Positions 1 to 11,827 are shown, numbered from the stretch's first letter. The stretch: DNA of 64,000 nucleotides from Limnanthes douglasii subsp. nivea (GCA_036936605.1 JAUPFV010000002.1:267910770-267974769), one strand, 5' to 3'. The notes: a model not told the origin generated them from the letters alone. Translations and numbers: made by a program.

Positions 1-826
1 TACACAAAAAATGTTTTTAGTATCATGTAAAATATATATTTTTATTAAAAAACTTTAAATATCAAAAAAAATTAATATATCATTAATTTTGTTATTAATT
101 TAATTTTTTCAAAATAAATTTAATTTTAGAATATTTTAATTTTAAATTTTAAACAATATTTTAATTTATTATATATATAATTAGTACCCAACTGGTTTGG
201 TTTACTGTATAACTAATTACTATCAATATGTAATTGAATCAATCCATTCGTGTCGAAACAATTATTATCTCATTGTGTAAATATTTTCATTAAAGTGTTG
301 TATATGAAATGACCGGAACATATAATATCTAAGTGCTTCTATTGATGTGTTACATAGGATGAAATTACGTAAATTTTTCTTAGCTATATATATATGGCTA
401 ACGAACAATTTATTAGAATTCGAAGACTTCAATAGAAGATTACAAGATTTTAAGGACTTAATTTGGGTTTTAAAGTTAAAATTCTGGGACCCTTTTAACG
501 AAAGTGAAGAACATTAGTGGCTAAACTTAATTTGCCCATAAAGAAATGTTGAATGGCGCCAGATTTGCCTCCATATTTTGTTTCTTCACAGAACTTCATA
601 TATTTTCTTCTCAACTCCAGTAACTTGTAACTTCCTATCTTCTGTTATCCTCATATCCACCGGAAGTCTCCTTCCCCATTACTGTGAGTTCTGAGCTTCT
701 ATGACTGATGATGTTTGAAACAAAGCACAACAAAAGCTTTGGGTATTACTTGAAATACAAATGAGTTTTAATTAACTCTTATATATCCAATCTGTAGCCT
801 TTCTAAGTGTATTATTGCGTTTAATT
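1..826. other. AT-rich flank, probably including the 3' UTR of LINE A
   Basis: No reading frame of note. Because LINE A runs on the minus strand and its RNase H region ends near 827, roughly 400-826 is probably its 3' untranslated region. Read on minus, it runs into an A/T-rich end near 410 (TCTAATAAATTGTTC). I could not find a target-site duplication, so the left edge is open. Positions 1-400 are featureless AT-rich DNA. Confidence 0.4.
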
Positions 827-1255
827 CAGGAGGGGAACAAAGTTCTGATAATCGATTCTCATTTTACATTTTTGAGTCCATCGAGCTAGCCAATCGGCAG
901 CTCAATTTTGTTCTCTATATGTATGTTGAATCGACATAGAACTTGTTATTAGGGACCTGATGTTATTGAGTATAGGTTTCAGATGATAAGAGTATGATCC
1001 TGTTAAAAGCAGTTTAACTAAAATTTCAGAATTTGTTTCAATGATTACTTCCCTTAATCCTTTGATTCAGCAGAGTAGAAGGCCATCATAAATTGCTCTT
1101 GCTTCTGCCTTTAGTGTTGTAAGTTTTTTGTAGTTATTCCTGTATCCAGCAATAAGTTCCCCAGCACCATCTCTGATAATAACAGCTCCAGAGGCCTCTC
1201 CAGTAGTAGAGCGACTAGCTTCAGTGTTAACTTTGAAGCAAACTTTGTTTGGCAT
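827..1255 (-). pseudogene. LINE A RNase H domain, catalytic residues altered
   Basis: The stretch 1255-1067 reads FKVNTEASRS and ASGAVIIRDGAGE, then AEARAIYDGLLLC. Beyond a stop it continues as VIIETNSEILVKLLL and HTYREQN, then, after a second stop, AADWLARWTQKCKM to about 827. That is the full fold of the RNase H found at the end of many plant LINEs. The first catalytic Asp (usual NTDG) is Glu and the last (usual ESDS) is Asn, so it is dead even apart from the stops. Confidence 0.8.
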
Positions 1256-1339
1256 TGTCCACTTCAGGTAGGATATTTTATATTAGGTTTTTAGGTGATT
1301 AACACATCCTAGATTTATAGCAGTGTCTTCATTCAGCTT

Positions 1340-2764
1340 CTAGTGTTTTTGTTTCAATAAACTTGAGTGATCGAGTGATGCCAGCATGTGTTTGATGAAG
1401 CTAATGGCTGATTGAGGTGTTGTAGATTCATTCTTCATTTTGACCTTGTTTTTATGCCATAAAACCGACACAATGATTGGAGCAAGAATGTATTTTATGT
1501 GGTTCTTAATTGGTGCAGAAAAAAACCAGGCTTTGATGAAGTGATTGATTATCATATGACGCCTTATATCCACCTTTAGAAGACCTGCAAAGTAAGTCCA
1601 TACTCTCTAAGCAAAATCACAAGAAATAAACAAGTGGTTAGTGGTTTCAGAATTTTCGCAAAACTGACATTTAGAAACTAGCGTAATATATTTCTTTTGA
1701 ATAATTGAATCAACTGCAACGTAGTTTCTAAAGATTCTCCACAATAGGAAAGAAAATCTCCTAAGGACAATCTGATTCCATGTGTTTTCAAATAAGGAAT
1801 AAATAGTATCAGTTGATCTTAAAGCCTTTATGGTGTCCTTGATGTTGAAACATTCATTAGATGAAAGCTTCCAAACTATAATATCAGGATTACGACCATT
1901 GATCTTAAGTTTAGAATATATACTGATGTTATAATCAGTAAGTAATGGAGCCACTTTAGTTGTATTCCATTTATTGTTGCTCCAAAAAGAACTTACCTTC
2001 ATTCTTTTGAACCATGAGTTGTTGCAATTTGAATTGAGAGAGATTAAATGTGGTTTCCCAAACCAATTATCCAACCAGATATCTACATCACCTTTGCCGA
2101 TTTTCCACTGAATATTTTCTTCAGTAAAATCCTTAATTCTTGCTAATCTTTTCCAGGTTTGAGATCCTGGCTTTGAGTAGTTAAGTTGAAGGGGGTGACC
2201 ACCTTTGCAGTAAATACTATGTAGATTTTGGACCATAAGGATAGGTTCTCTCTGAATCTGACCCATAGTTTGCAGGATAAGGCCTTTTGGATGTCTTAAA
2301 GACTATTGATATTCAGGCCACCCTCCTTAAATGATTTGCAAATTGATTGCCAAGAATACCAATGGATTTTCTTTGTTTCAGAACTAGATCCCCATAAGAA
2401 TTTGTTCATAATATTTTCTATGTTAATAATGACAGAGGTAGGCAGCCAACAACTTTGGATCCAGTACATTGGTATGAGAGTTGAGCGTGCCAGCATATGA
2501 GAGCATCTTTCCTTCCCAGGTGTTGATCATTTCTTTAATCTTGTTTATTAGAGGGAAGTAGTTGACAACCTTATTATGGTGACTAAGAGTGATTCCAAGA
2601 TAAGGATTTGGGAGGTGAACTGTCTTGAAGTTAGTTTGAGAAGTGAGAACATTCCTTCTAGAGTCTGACATCTTCTTGCCTATTATAATTTCAGTTTTGT
2701 CTTTGTTTATTGCTCGACCAGAGGCCTCTTGATAATCCTGCAGAAAATCACCTATTTGCCTCAA
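1340..2764 (-). pseudogene. LINE A thumb and zinc-finger RVT region
   Basis: Three open stretches (2764-2423, 2496-2296, 2266-1607) and a fourth at 1573-1340 cover the region after the FADD motif. Recognisable pieces are INTWEGKMLSYAG, WGSSSETKKIHWYSWQSICK, IGKGDVDIWLDNWFGKPH and CQFCENSETTNHLF (CX2CX6H), the usual zf-RVT order. The TAG at 1609-1607 sits where LINE B has an intact Trp codon (43965-43967). Confidence 0.8.
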
Positions 2765-2769
2765 ATAAG

Positions 2770-3499
2770 ATGTTAGTCCATTACTAAAGATCAGAAGATC
2801 ATCAGCAAATGCAAGTATAGGTATGTTAACATTTCCTCTACAAGAATATCTTAGTGTTCAATCTGCATTAAACATGTTATATAATCCTCTGATTAGAATT
2901 TCCTCAGCTAGAATAAAGAGGCTATGGGACAGAGGGTCCCCTTGCCTGATACCTCTTTTAATCTTGAAGAAAACTAAAGCCTGCTAATTAACTAGAATAG
3001 AAACAAACACTGATTTTATGATGTTACTTGTAAGCTTGATAAATTTATTTTTGAATCCAAAACATTTAAGGACTTTTAAAATGAAACTATGAGAGATATT
3101 GTCGAAAACTTTCGACACATCCACTTTGATAACAATGTTGTTGGCCTTAGTTTTCCTGTTTAGATCATGTATAAGTTCTTTGACCACCAGAATGCTATCT
3201 TGTATGACTCTACCCTTAACATAATCTCCTTAAGATTCTGTTATCATCTTAGGCAAAAGTAAATCTAGTCTATTGTTTAGTAACTTTGACATGATTTGAT
3301 TCGTTAATGAGCAAATGCTGATAGGTCTGTATTGTTTCCAGTTAGTAGGATGTTCTACTTTAGGGATTAGGCATATACCAGTTGCTAGTATACCTATAAT
3401 AATGTCATAGCCTTTAATGAAAGAACATAATGCATTCATCAGGTCAGACTTAATGATTTGGCAGCATGAGACATAAAAACACTTGTTGGATCCATCCAT
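2770..3499 (-). pseudogene. LINE A reverse transcriptase core
   Basis: The open stretch 3499-3230 contains ICLIPKVEHPTNWKQYRPIS, the classic LINE sequence before the palm. 3187-2984 carries IIKVDVSKVFDNISHSF with the first catalytic Asp, and RQGDPLSHSLF follows near 2950-2910. LAFADDLLIF with both catalytic Asp residues is at about 2812-2783. All catalytic residues are legible, but at least two frame breaks and one stop separate them. Confidence 0.85.
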
Positions 3500-3526
3500 C
3501 TCAGCAGCATCATAAGGATTAAGCTG

Positions 3527-4075
3527 CTAGATGATGGTCCAAACTTCAAGTTCAGAAGGATTAGCTAGGAGCATGTTGTTGTCTGATTTAGTGACTATTC
3601 TAGGGAGAACATTAAAAATAGCACTTTCCATACACTTAAGCTCATGATTTAAGCTTTGATAAGAAAAAGAAGAAAGCTTATCTGTGAAGTATGAAGCAAT
3701 AGATGTGTTTATCTCATCCTCCTCAGAGCACCATTTGTTGTTAATTTTGATTCCACAAATTCTACATTTTCTTCTTTTCTTCATAGCATAGTTGTAGTAT
3801 ATTTTTGTATTTCTATCCCTGCCTCTTAACCAGTCAACATGACATTTTTGTTTCCAAAACTCCTCCTCCATTTTTAAGGCAAGTAAATGGCCTGCAATGG
3901 CTTTATTGAGAAGACATTTGTCCTGGTCACTACCAGAACTTCTGTAACAATATTCACTGATGATTACTTGCTCCCCTGCTTGTCTAACTTTATCAAAGAG
4001 GTTGCCAAACTGATTAACATTCCATGATTTCAGTGCTTTTTTTAATCTTTTAAGTTTATTCCAGAAAATAAACAT
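3527..4075 (-). pseudogene. LINE A ORF2 linker between endonuclease and reverse transcriptase
   Basis: An open stretch of 182 residues begins FWNKLKRLKKALKSWN and contains EEEFWKQK followed by DRNTKIYYNYA, both typical of the region just before the reverse transcriptase in plant L1 elements. LINE B has the same stretch at about 41500-41780, but a stop replaces the Trp of EEFW there. Here that Trp codon is intact, which makes this copy a useful reference. Confidence 0.75.
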
Positions 4076-4375
4076 GGGGAGACCATCAATTTAATCAGTC
4101 TAGCTTTGCCTGAAAAATTCATTGAAGTATTTTTTTATAGTTCAGATGTTGAGAAACAAAATGACTTATTATGATTCTTCCTGCTCTTTGTAATAGTTAG
4201 AAGAAATAGGGTATGATCAGAGCAGGTTCTTGGCAAATGTTGAACTTTTGTTTTATTAAAAGTGTCAGTCATTCCTGGTTATGTAATACTTTGTCCAGTC
4301 TCCTCAATTTCGTTTTGTTTGTCCAAGTGAAGTTAGTTCCTATGAAACCTGCATCTTCTAAACAACAATCGTTAA

Positions 4376-4860
4376 TCATATTAGAGAAATCAGTGGAACT
4401 TTGAGAGCAGAAGGTATTGCAACCAGTTCGTTCTGATGTAGAGAGAATAACATTGAAGTCTCCAAGTATGAGCCATTCTTCGACAGAATTTGATAGATTT
4501 TAAGCTCATTCCAAAGCTCTGTTCTTCCCGCTCTTTGAAATTTTGCATAAATACAAGTTATGTTTACTGTTGTGTCTAGCATCGCATGTTTAATAGAGGT
4601 ATGGATGAATCGGTACTTATCAGCAATAACTTTGAAGTCCAATTCAGTATCCAAAATAACCAAATTTTGTTAGATGAGTTTGCGTAGTACTTTTGTAACT
4701 TGATTTTTTTTCCAGCAATAGAGCCAATAAGATCTATGTTGATAATTGGTTCTTGGATGAATACTACCTTGATATGTTGTTTCTTAATTAAAGACTCCAG
4801 CCTCTTATATGAGGGAATGTTACGAATCCCTCTTATATTACAGCTCAAGACTTTAATCAT
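4376..4860 (-). pseudogene. LINE A apurinic-type endonuclease (EEP) N-terminal part
   Basis: Start of ORF2. The frame opens MIKVLSCNIRGIRN, with the Asn of the EEP motif, followed by VVFIQEP with the catalytic Glu. After a frame change, YAKFQRAGRTELWNELK continues the fold. The later GDFN and SDH motifs, which are seen in LINE B, are not recognisable here. The domain nicks target DNA in target-primed reverse transcription; this copy cannot work. Confidence 0.75.
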
Positions 4861-5075
4861 TAAAATTGTTATTGTTGTTGTTGTTGCTGATCTCATCAAA
4901 CTGAAGAGATTTTATCACTTGGGCTTTATTTCTTCTGTTTTTTAGCTTGCTTTAACTTGTAATCTAAAATCTTCTGAAAACTTGGGTCAACACTCTTCTT
5001 TTTCAGTTTAGGAGTAGGGGGGATGTTACCAGAATTGTTAGGATATCCTTAAGCATTTGACATGGTTTCCATTAT

Positions 5076-6195
5076 TTAAAAAAGGTTATGGTTGTCATCT
5101 AGTGATTTGATAGCTTCGATTATGTCATCTTCATTGTTTCCCTCATTCTGGTAAGTAACTTTACCCTCCTTGCTACCTTGAGACTCGGATTTCTGTGAAG
5201 ACGACTTATTGAGGCTGTTTGTTGTTAAACTTGTTTTGATGGATCTTTCCTTTTGGGATGATTGATCCATTTGTCCTTTTGGTGTGGTGTTGGTTATGGG
5301 GATTCTAGTATTGTAACTTGGCAAAATAATAGATTTGAGGGTTACACCTTGTTGAGAGTTTTGTAGTTGTTGATTAGCTAGGTTAGTATCATCACCAAGC
5401 TTTGGAGAGTCAGCTTCTTTATCCCTATTTTCTTTTTTGTAATTAGACCTATCATGGCTAACATGAAAGCATTGCATACAGTAGTTAGGGATTTGTTTGT
5501 AACTTATCTGAACACAGTATCCTTGAATTTCACCAAAACCAATCCACATTTGATGTTGTAGTTTCTTTGTAATATCAAGTTCAACCCATGCATAACAGGC
5601 GTTATGCATTGCTTTGTTTTTTGGTAATATCATAGGACTTCCTATTGAAGAGGCTATTGAGTTAATAATATCAAGGTTATATAGATGCTCAATGATATGG
5701 CATTCTTTTTTTGGTGTTGAAAGATAGAAGCCACTTCAGTATCCTCATAGTGTATTCCTCGGATCTGCCATATACATCTTGACGAAATCTTTTTTATGTC
5801 TTCTTTTAATGAAAATTCTAAGAACAAGTGCCTAGAATCCCAGTTAGAGTAAGAGAAGTCCCCTTCGAACTTTCTTGCATAAAATAACTTATTAAAAACT
5901 TGTTTCTTAGGCAGTCCCTTGGAGAACTTTCCAACCAGTGTGTAAGTAGTTGAGTTCTTTAGAGTTTCCTCATTCAGTGATTCAAATTACATGGCTATAT
6001 GATCTGTTTTATAAGATATAGAAGATGGTTTATGGTTGACTGTTTGTAGATGGTTTTGTAGGATATCTGAGTAGGTTCTTCTTCTGCTTTCAAGTGGCTA
6101 ATTGTAAGGAGTTTGATGCGGAGGCAAGGCTGATTGAAGAGCTGGAAACTCTTCTTGCATCTGGGAAAACTGAGTGTTTTGTGGCTGGGATTCAT
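5076..6195 (-). pseudogene. LINE A ORF1 (RNA-binding, zinc knuckle)
   Basis: ORF1 proteins of plant LINEs coat the element RNA. Two open stretches are visible, about 5986-5700 and 5633-5076. The first contains TLVGKFSKGLPKK, which matches TLIGKF in LINE B ORF1; the second contains the conserved MWIGFG and a zinc knuckle, YCMQCFHVSHDRSNYK. In that knuckle the last Cys of CX2CX4HX4C is Tyr, exactly as in LINE B. The C-terminal third is rich in Ser, Lys and Asn. A possible start ATG is at 6195, followed by an early frame change. Confidence 0.75.
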
Positions 6196-6689
6196 AACAA
6201 TGGTAGAATCAACACACTACCTTTATAAATAGAGATTACTACTGGTATTGCTATTGAAGATGCTTATGAAAAGAAGCCATTCATGAAGAAGAACTAGATC
6301 AGAAAGCTTGGGAGCCAAGTAACGATTTCTTGGAGCCTCTGCCTTTTTTTATTCTCCTAAGATGATATAATTAACTTGAAAATTATCATCGAAATGTTAT
6401 ATATGAGACAAAAAAAATTAGTCGATTTCTTTATCGGTAACAATTTATTTTGACTAGTATAAACAATTTAGAATCTTTTCCCCTATATAAGTAAACTTTT
6501 GACTTAATTTTGTTTTTTTTCTCAATTCATAAAATTTTGGGTTTCATTCCTTTTAATTTATACTTTATGTTTTTTTGTTTTTATTTAATATTCTGTCTTA
6601 GATTTTTTAAAATATGGTGCTAGAAATTCTTTCTACGAGTCTTCCCAAAGAATGAAGTCATTCTTATCGATATTCTTCAAACTGGTGAC
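6196..6689. other. AT-rich spacer, possibly LINE A 5' UTR
   Basis: No coding signal. The first 100-200 bases may be LINE A 5' UTR, since about 500 bases precede ORF1 in LINE B. No sequence matching the left flank of LINE A was found, so no target-site duplication is claimed. Confidence 0.3.
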
Positions 6690-7270
6690 TTTTAGGGTTG
6701 CTATGGGTCCGGTTTGGATTTTGACGAAACCAGACGGTACAATTAAGTTTATTAATTCAGATCAGATCAGACCATTAAGAGATGTTTTTATTTTTTGGAA
6801 TCTGACCGGATCGATTCTAGTTCTGTTTCGATTCAAATTCAGTTTGGTGTCGGTTTGGTTCAATTTAGTGTTGTTTCTGCTTGTTTTGATTCGGTCCAGT
6901 TTTGGTTCATTGGGTTATCGGTCTGGTCCAGTCCACTTAAAACAAAATTATATCTAATTATAATTTTATTTTCAAACTTTTTATTTAAATAAGTGATATA
7001 CAAATTAAATTTTAAAAGTTAATCATCAATTTTATAAAAAAAAAGTAATTAACTATTAATTTTGATAATACAATATAAAAAAAAAACAAAAACGGTTCCA
7101 ACAGTTGTATTGGTTCGATTACTTATCGGTTCTACCGGTTTATCGATTTTATCAGTTCGCTTTCGTATCGGTTCTATCGGTTTATCGGTTCAGGTCCGAA
7201 GCGTAAAGTTCGATCACGTTATTCTCGGTTCGGTCCAGTTTTCGTTTCTCCAAAATCGTTGACAGCCCTA
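6690..7270 (+). mobile_element. hAT-like non-autonomous element 1
   Basis: The ends are TAGGGTTGCT and, inverted, TAGGGCTGTCAAC, both fitting the TAGGG(T/C)TG ends of plant hAT-type short elements. Near-identical octamers flank it, CTGGTGAC (6682-6689) and TTGGTGAC (7271-7278), as expected for the 8-bp hAT duplication; a few extra T residues sit at the left end. The interior is filled with degenerate CGGTT/CCGGTTT words. A second copy lies inverted at 18749-19430. No transposase is encoded. Confidence 0.7.
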
Positions 7271-7327
7271 TTGGTGACGTTTAGAGTATATTGACTAAAA
7301 TTCAAACAATATAATAAATTTTATGCT

Positions 7328-7496
7328 ATTAAATTTGAGATAATGAAATATACCACATACTGAATAACAAAAAAAAAGTGAGACTAAAAATATTTTGACC
7401 ACTAAAATATATAATTAAATTTGAGATAATGAAATATACCACATACTAAATAACAAAAAAAAAGTGAAACTAAAAATTTTTTACCACTAAAATATC
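7328..7496. repeat. Two tandem 84-bp units
   Basis: The sequence beginning ATTAAATTTGAGATAATGAA is repeated directly after 84 bases, both units ending in CCACTAAAATAT. They differ at only a few positions, so the duplication is fairly recent. No coding content. Confidence 0.8.
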
Positions 7497-7785
7497 TAAT
7501 TAAATCAACAATAACTATATAGATTTATTTGATATATTTTATTTTTACAATTTTTATTGTTTTTTTAGTCATTGATTAAATTCTTCGCTTCACGTATAAT
7601 ATTTTAATCTTCATCATCTATAAAATTATTCATATTTTCTTATAGAAGTTCGAAACTCAATTTTTAGTTTTTTTGTCGAAATTTGTATTAATTGGAAAAT
7701 TTAAAGGTAGATTTGTATGAATTTATTTTTTATTTCATATAATAATTTGTTTAAGTGAAAATTGTTTGCGTAATTAAAGCAATTT

Positions 7786-7901
7786 CGTTTTCGATCTTCC
7801 ATGTATATTATTTAATTTATTTTGATCATCGGTACATATAAAACAATGTCGTTTTCGATCTTCCATGTATATTATTTAATTTATTTTGATCATCGGTACA
7901 T
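7786..7901. repeat. Two direct 53-bp units, 63-bp period
   Basis: TCGTTTTCGATCTTCCATGT through GATCATCGGTACAT occurs at 7786-7838 and again at 7849-7901 with essentially no differences, separated by about 10 bases. A recent local duplication in non-coding DNA. Confidence 0.8.
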
Positions 7902-8126
7902 GTAATGCAAACAGTTTGTCTTTCAAATGTTTTTAAATTTATCCTCACACTATGTAACTTAGATATTAAGCTCTATTGTCTATTTGTATGCAAGCTTTAA
8001 GAGTCTATGTTTATTGACATTTTATAGAATCCTAACACTCCAGTTTACGTTTAAACAAATGGAGAAACTCCAATTTTAATTGATTTCTAATTTAAAATTG
8101 TAAATTATAAATTTGATTATATTTAG

Positions 8127-8127
<1 letters not shown>

Positions 8128-8162
<35 letters not shown>
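8128..8162. repeat. (AT)n microsatellite
   Basis: About 17 uninterrupted AT dinucleotides. Confidence 0.95.
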
Positions 8163-8164
<2 letters not shown>

Positions 8165-8454
8165 TTAGAATATCTTTAAGAAGCTATACCTCTTTTTAAA
8201 ACTTCTCTTATTTAGTTTACCAAATCAATAATCTATTTTAAAAGGATAACTTTGAAATAATTGAATAAAAAATATAGATTGAATATAAAAATATTGCAAA
8301 AAACTTAACAAAAGATTGAGACAATATTAGTTTAGGATTTTTTATTTAATATATAATATTAAAAATAAAATATAAATAACCATGGGGAGAATGATAGAAA
8401 AACATTAACATACAAAGTTTATGTTAATCAAAGCTTATTCAAGTTTTCTTCTAA

Positions 8455-8635
8455 TGTGACATGTTAGATTTTATGTGGTTGTGCTAGGTCATATATTCTA
8501 TAGTTGTGGTAGGTCAAATTTTATGTGGTTATGGCAAGTCAGATTTTATATCGTAGTCATGTTATATTTTATGTGTTGTGGCAGATTAGATTTTACATGG
8601 CTATTGTAGGTTATATTTTATGTGGTTGTGGCAAT
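8455..8635. repeat. Degenerate tandem repeat, about 30 bp
   Basis: Six imperfect copies of a unit resembling TTTTATGTGGTTGTGGCAGG follow each other, with spacing drifting around 28-34 bases. An old minisatellite without coding content. Confidence 0.6.
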
Positions 8636-9224
8636 AAAATTTTCTTCTATGACTCATGTTTGATAGATTTTCTAAAAATAATGTGGTAAAATAGATTTTT
8701 TTAAAATAACGTGAAATGAAAGATTTTTTAAAACAACACAACAGAAACAAGACATATTCTTTTAAAAACAACATAACCAGACAAATTATTTTAGTCGGTG
8801 AAGAAGGTTTTTTAAATCAAACACAGAAATTTATTGATAATAAAGGCCAAATGCCATTTGAGTACTTATACAACAGTTGGGAGTTACAAAATTTAACAGT
8901 AAAATTTGATGATCAAGAATGATAATTGAGAATATTAAAAGATTTTTCCTAATATAAGGGATTGAAAAAAAACTTGATTGAATTAAAGGAGACTCCAATG
9001 GGCTTCATTTGGCTTGATGCATTTGAGCTAAACTTGGTGATATCTTCTTTGAATCAGTTTTATGTTGAGATTAATTATGGTTGCTCTCCTTTAGTTATTG
9101 TGACTTGCAGATTAAAATATACGATTGTGTCATGATATGATCATGCAGGCAGCGAGTTAGTATAATAAGTTGAAAATATTAGTCTCATCAAATTACAAGG
9201 TAACTCATGTTGAGACATTTTAAG
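8636..9224. other. Non-coding stretch with one weak open frame
   Basis: A 68-residue frame at 8716-8922 on plus is Asn/Lys-rich and resembles nothing I recognise. Nothing else is visible. I do not call it a gene. Confidence 0.4.
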
Positions 9225-9721
9225 AAAATGATAGCCCTTAGTTGTGCAGAAGCTTCAGCCATGGTGTAATTGCACTTGGTTTTATAAATTTGAGAACATT
9301 TTTCCAGCCAATCAGTTGCATAATTTTGTTCGCTCTATATAAGCTTTATAGTCATAGTTGGTTTTAATAATTTCCTACAACAACAGACATTATGAGCAAT
9401 AAACCAAGGGGCACAATCTAAATCTAAAGCATTAGATATGATCTTAAAACCAATTTCCACATCAACATCAGAATATCCAAGATTAGTGCATAAGGACAAA
9501 CCATCCAAAAAGGCTCATATTTGTGCAAGAATGTAATTAAGTTTCATATAAAGCGTACTAATAGAAGATAACATAAATCCATTAGAGTTCATAATCAAAG
9601 CACCACCACTTGACTCACCATAATGAGAGCAAGATCCATTAGTATTTAGTTTCAATCTGGAGCCAAGTGGAGGAAACCATTTAACATATAGCGCAAGCTT
9701 AATGTTGGATAAGTTATGCAA
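9225..9721 (-). pseudogene. Isolated LINE RNase H fragment
   Basis: On minus, 9721-9515 reads VKWFPPLGSRLKLNTNGSC and GESSGGALI, and after an in-frame stop it continues AFLDGLSLCTNLGYSDVDVE, ending in NYATDWLEKCSQIYKTKC. This is the RNase H domain of a plant LINE, with the first catalytic Asp replaced by Asn and the last by Gly. No other LINE domain adjoins it on the upstream side (right), so it is a 5'-truncated or rearranged remnant. It is clearly diverged from the RNase H of LINEs A and B. Confidence 0.7.
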
Positions 9722-9994
9722 ACAATTTAATTAACGGGCTATGCTAATTCAATACCCCATTGTTTTTATGGTGAGACCTCCAAATAATTTTTTTCCGAGA
9801 AACATAATAAACTGTTTTCCAGAAACCAGAAAAACTCATTTCTACCCACCCACCTTCATCTACACGTCCTCTCACACGAACCTGAAACCCAAAAATCTAC
9901 TAAAAATACTCTAAATCTCTTCTTCATTATGGATTTGAGTGACTTCATCATATGATCTAATATTTTGAGAGTTCTGTTCTTGTTGTTTTGACTG

Positions 9995-11148
9995 AGTATT
10001 TTGTAAAAAAAACTTATACATTTGTGTGAATTTGATATTATTATATATTGATGTATTTCTAATTTTGTAATTAATTAATGTCTACCACTAAATTATGATG
10101 TGGGCTTGAAGCCAAATTCTTTTACTGAATGTCTACCACTAAATTATGATGTGGGCTTGATGCCAAATTCTTTTACTGAACTAATGAAACAAAAGCATCA
10201 GATACAATATGAAAATTGAATACTCTCAAATCTCAATACAACATATTATAATACAGCTAGTAGCTAAAATTTTATACATTTGTGTGAATTCGATACTATT
10301 ATATTCTGATGTAACATCGTTTAAAATAATTTTTGACGGTATAGAATTAGTTCGTAAATACACCTAACATGGTATAGAATTAGTTCGTAAATACACCTAA
10401 CATGGTATAGAATTAGTTCGTAAATACACCGAAAATCTCTGAATTAATACAACCAGTACCACTACCAGTACAACCAGTCTACCACTAAATTAATATTTTT
10501 GTTTTTATTATAATAAAACTAATTAAAAGAATAGCACAGTAGTTTATAAATTATTAATAACCACATTTTGAAAGTTAACAAATTGAAGATAAAATAGAAG
10601 GATAACCGTGTGTATAAAATTTTCTAATTCCATAAACACTACTTTGTATAATCATTATTAAAAAGTAAAAATTAAATGAGCATAACCCATATTATTATCG
10701 ATCTTTCAAACCGTCCCATTTTTGTTTTCAAGGTCTTATGTCACGAAGCAATTTGTTGGCCCATCTCAAAATAAGTTTGCTTTTGGAGTTTCGTTATTTA
10801 TTTAGCTAATAAATTGCTATATCTATAATATTCAAGTGAGAATAAAAGGGGAATCTTGTCCTTAAAATTCTACTATAATCTAACCCTTAATATTGCGAAA
10901 ATTAAAAACATAGCGACTGAATACTCTCAAATCAATAGCCAATACATAATTGTATAAGAATTACGATGAAAAAATCATAAGAAATTTGTGCTACATATTT
11001 TCTAAACTTGTAGTATGTTTATGTTACATTTGTGCTAAATTTGCACGGAATATACGAAAATTTGTGCTAAATTTGCACGAAACATGGAAATACTATAACA
11101 CATTAATCTATATCTATATCTAACTACATGGTTTAAAAAAATATAAAC
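9995..11148 (+). repeat. 1.15-kb direct repeat, copy 1
   Basis: Starts AGTATTTTGTAAAAAAAA and ends TTTAAAAAAATATAAAC; copy 2 (12193-13331) matches it nearly base for base. Inside are two tandem copies of a roughly 51-base unit beginning TGTCTACCACTAAATTATGA and three tandem copies of a 32-33-base unit containing GGTATAGAATTAGTTCG. Non-coding. The two copies may be long terminal repeats of a small non-autonomous element or the product of a tandem duplication. Confidence 0.9.
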
Positions 11149-11224
11149 TTTATTTTTTTGAAAATAGATGAAAATAAGATTGATATAAACAATTATTAAT
11201 ATCGGGTTTTTACTAGAATACAAA

Positions 11225-11230
<6 letters not shown>

Positions 11231-11317
<87 letters not shown>
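11231..11317. repeat. (AAT)n microsatellite
   Basis: About 29 uninterrupted AAT triplets, just after copy 1 of the 1.15-kb repeat. A poly-Leu frame on minus across it is an artefact of the repeat. Confidence 0.98.
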
Positions 11318-11540
11318 CGATGGATACAAATCTTTTCCATGAATTTAGTAAAAAGTATAAATAAAGTCGATAAGTAATTAAAATAAATCAAAAATAAATA
11401 TTAACTTCATAAAAAGTATTTTGGTTGGTCAAAATTCTTTTACAAATGCTCTTATAAAAGTTTTATAAGTCTAATAGGTCAATAGTGACGGTTCTATAAA
11501 CTTGAGTCCAAATCATGGTAGTTATAAATAAATTGAATTA

Positions 11541-11824
11541 TGTAAAAAAATTATACATTTGTGTGAATTTGATATTATTATATATTGATGTATTTCTAAT
11601 TTTGTAATTAATTAATACGATAATTTTAGTGAATGTCTACCACTAAATTATGATGTGGGCTTGATGCCAAATTATTTTAGTGAATATCTACCACTAAATC
11701 ATGATGTGGGCTTGATGCCAAATTCTTTTACTGAACTAATGAGACAAAAGCATCAGATACAATATGAAAATTTAATACTCTCAAATCTCAATACAACATA
11801 TTATAACACAGCTAGTAGCTAAAA
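11541..11824 (+). repeat. Partial third copy of the 1.15-kb repeat
   Basis: Matches the first 284 or so bases of the flanking copies in the same orientation, starting exactly at TGTAAAAAAA and ending at AGCTAGTAGCTAAAA. It contains the same pair of TGTCTACCACTAAAT units. Confidence 0.9.
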
Positions 11825-11827
11825 CAA

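Larger units (their letters stand above)
827..6195 (-). mobile_element. LINE A: L1-type non-LTR retrotransposon, broken
   Basis: All parts of a plant L1-type LINE occur in the right order on the minus strand: ORF1 with a zinc knuckle (about 6195-5076), endonuclease (4860-4376), linker (4075-3527), reverse transcriptase with an intact FADD motif (codons at 2812-2798), a zinc-finger RVT region (down to 1340) and an RNase H domain (1255-827). Stops and frameshifts break it into at least nine pieces, so it is inactive. It aligns along its whole length with LINE B (38962-45478), which helped place the frames. The untranslated ends were not resolved. Confidence 0.9.

Noticed and set aside
8716..8922. 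68-residue plus-strand frame, Asn/Lys-rich
   Set aside because: No motif, no promoter or splice context; expected by chance in AT-rich DNA of this length.
11035..11391. 118-residue minus-strand frame with a long poly-Leu run
   Set aside because: The run is the translation of the (AAT)n microsatellite; the rest has no coding character.
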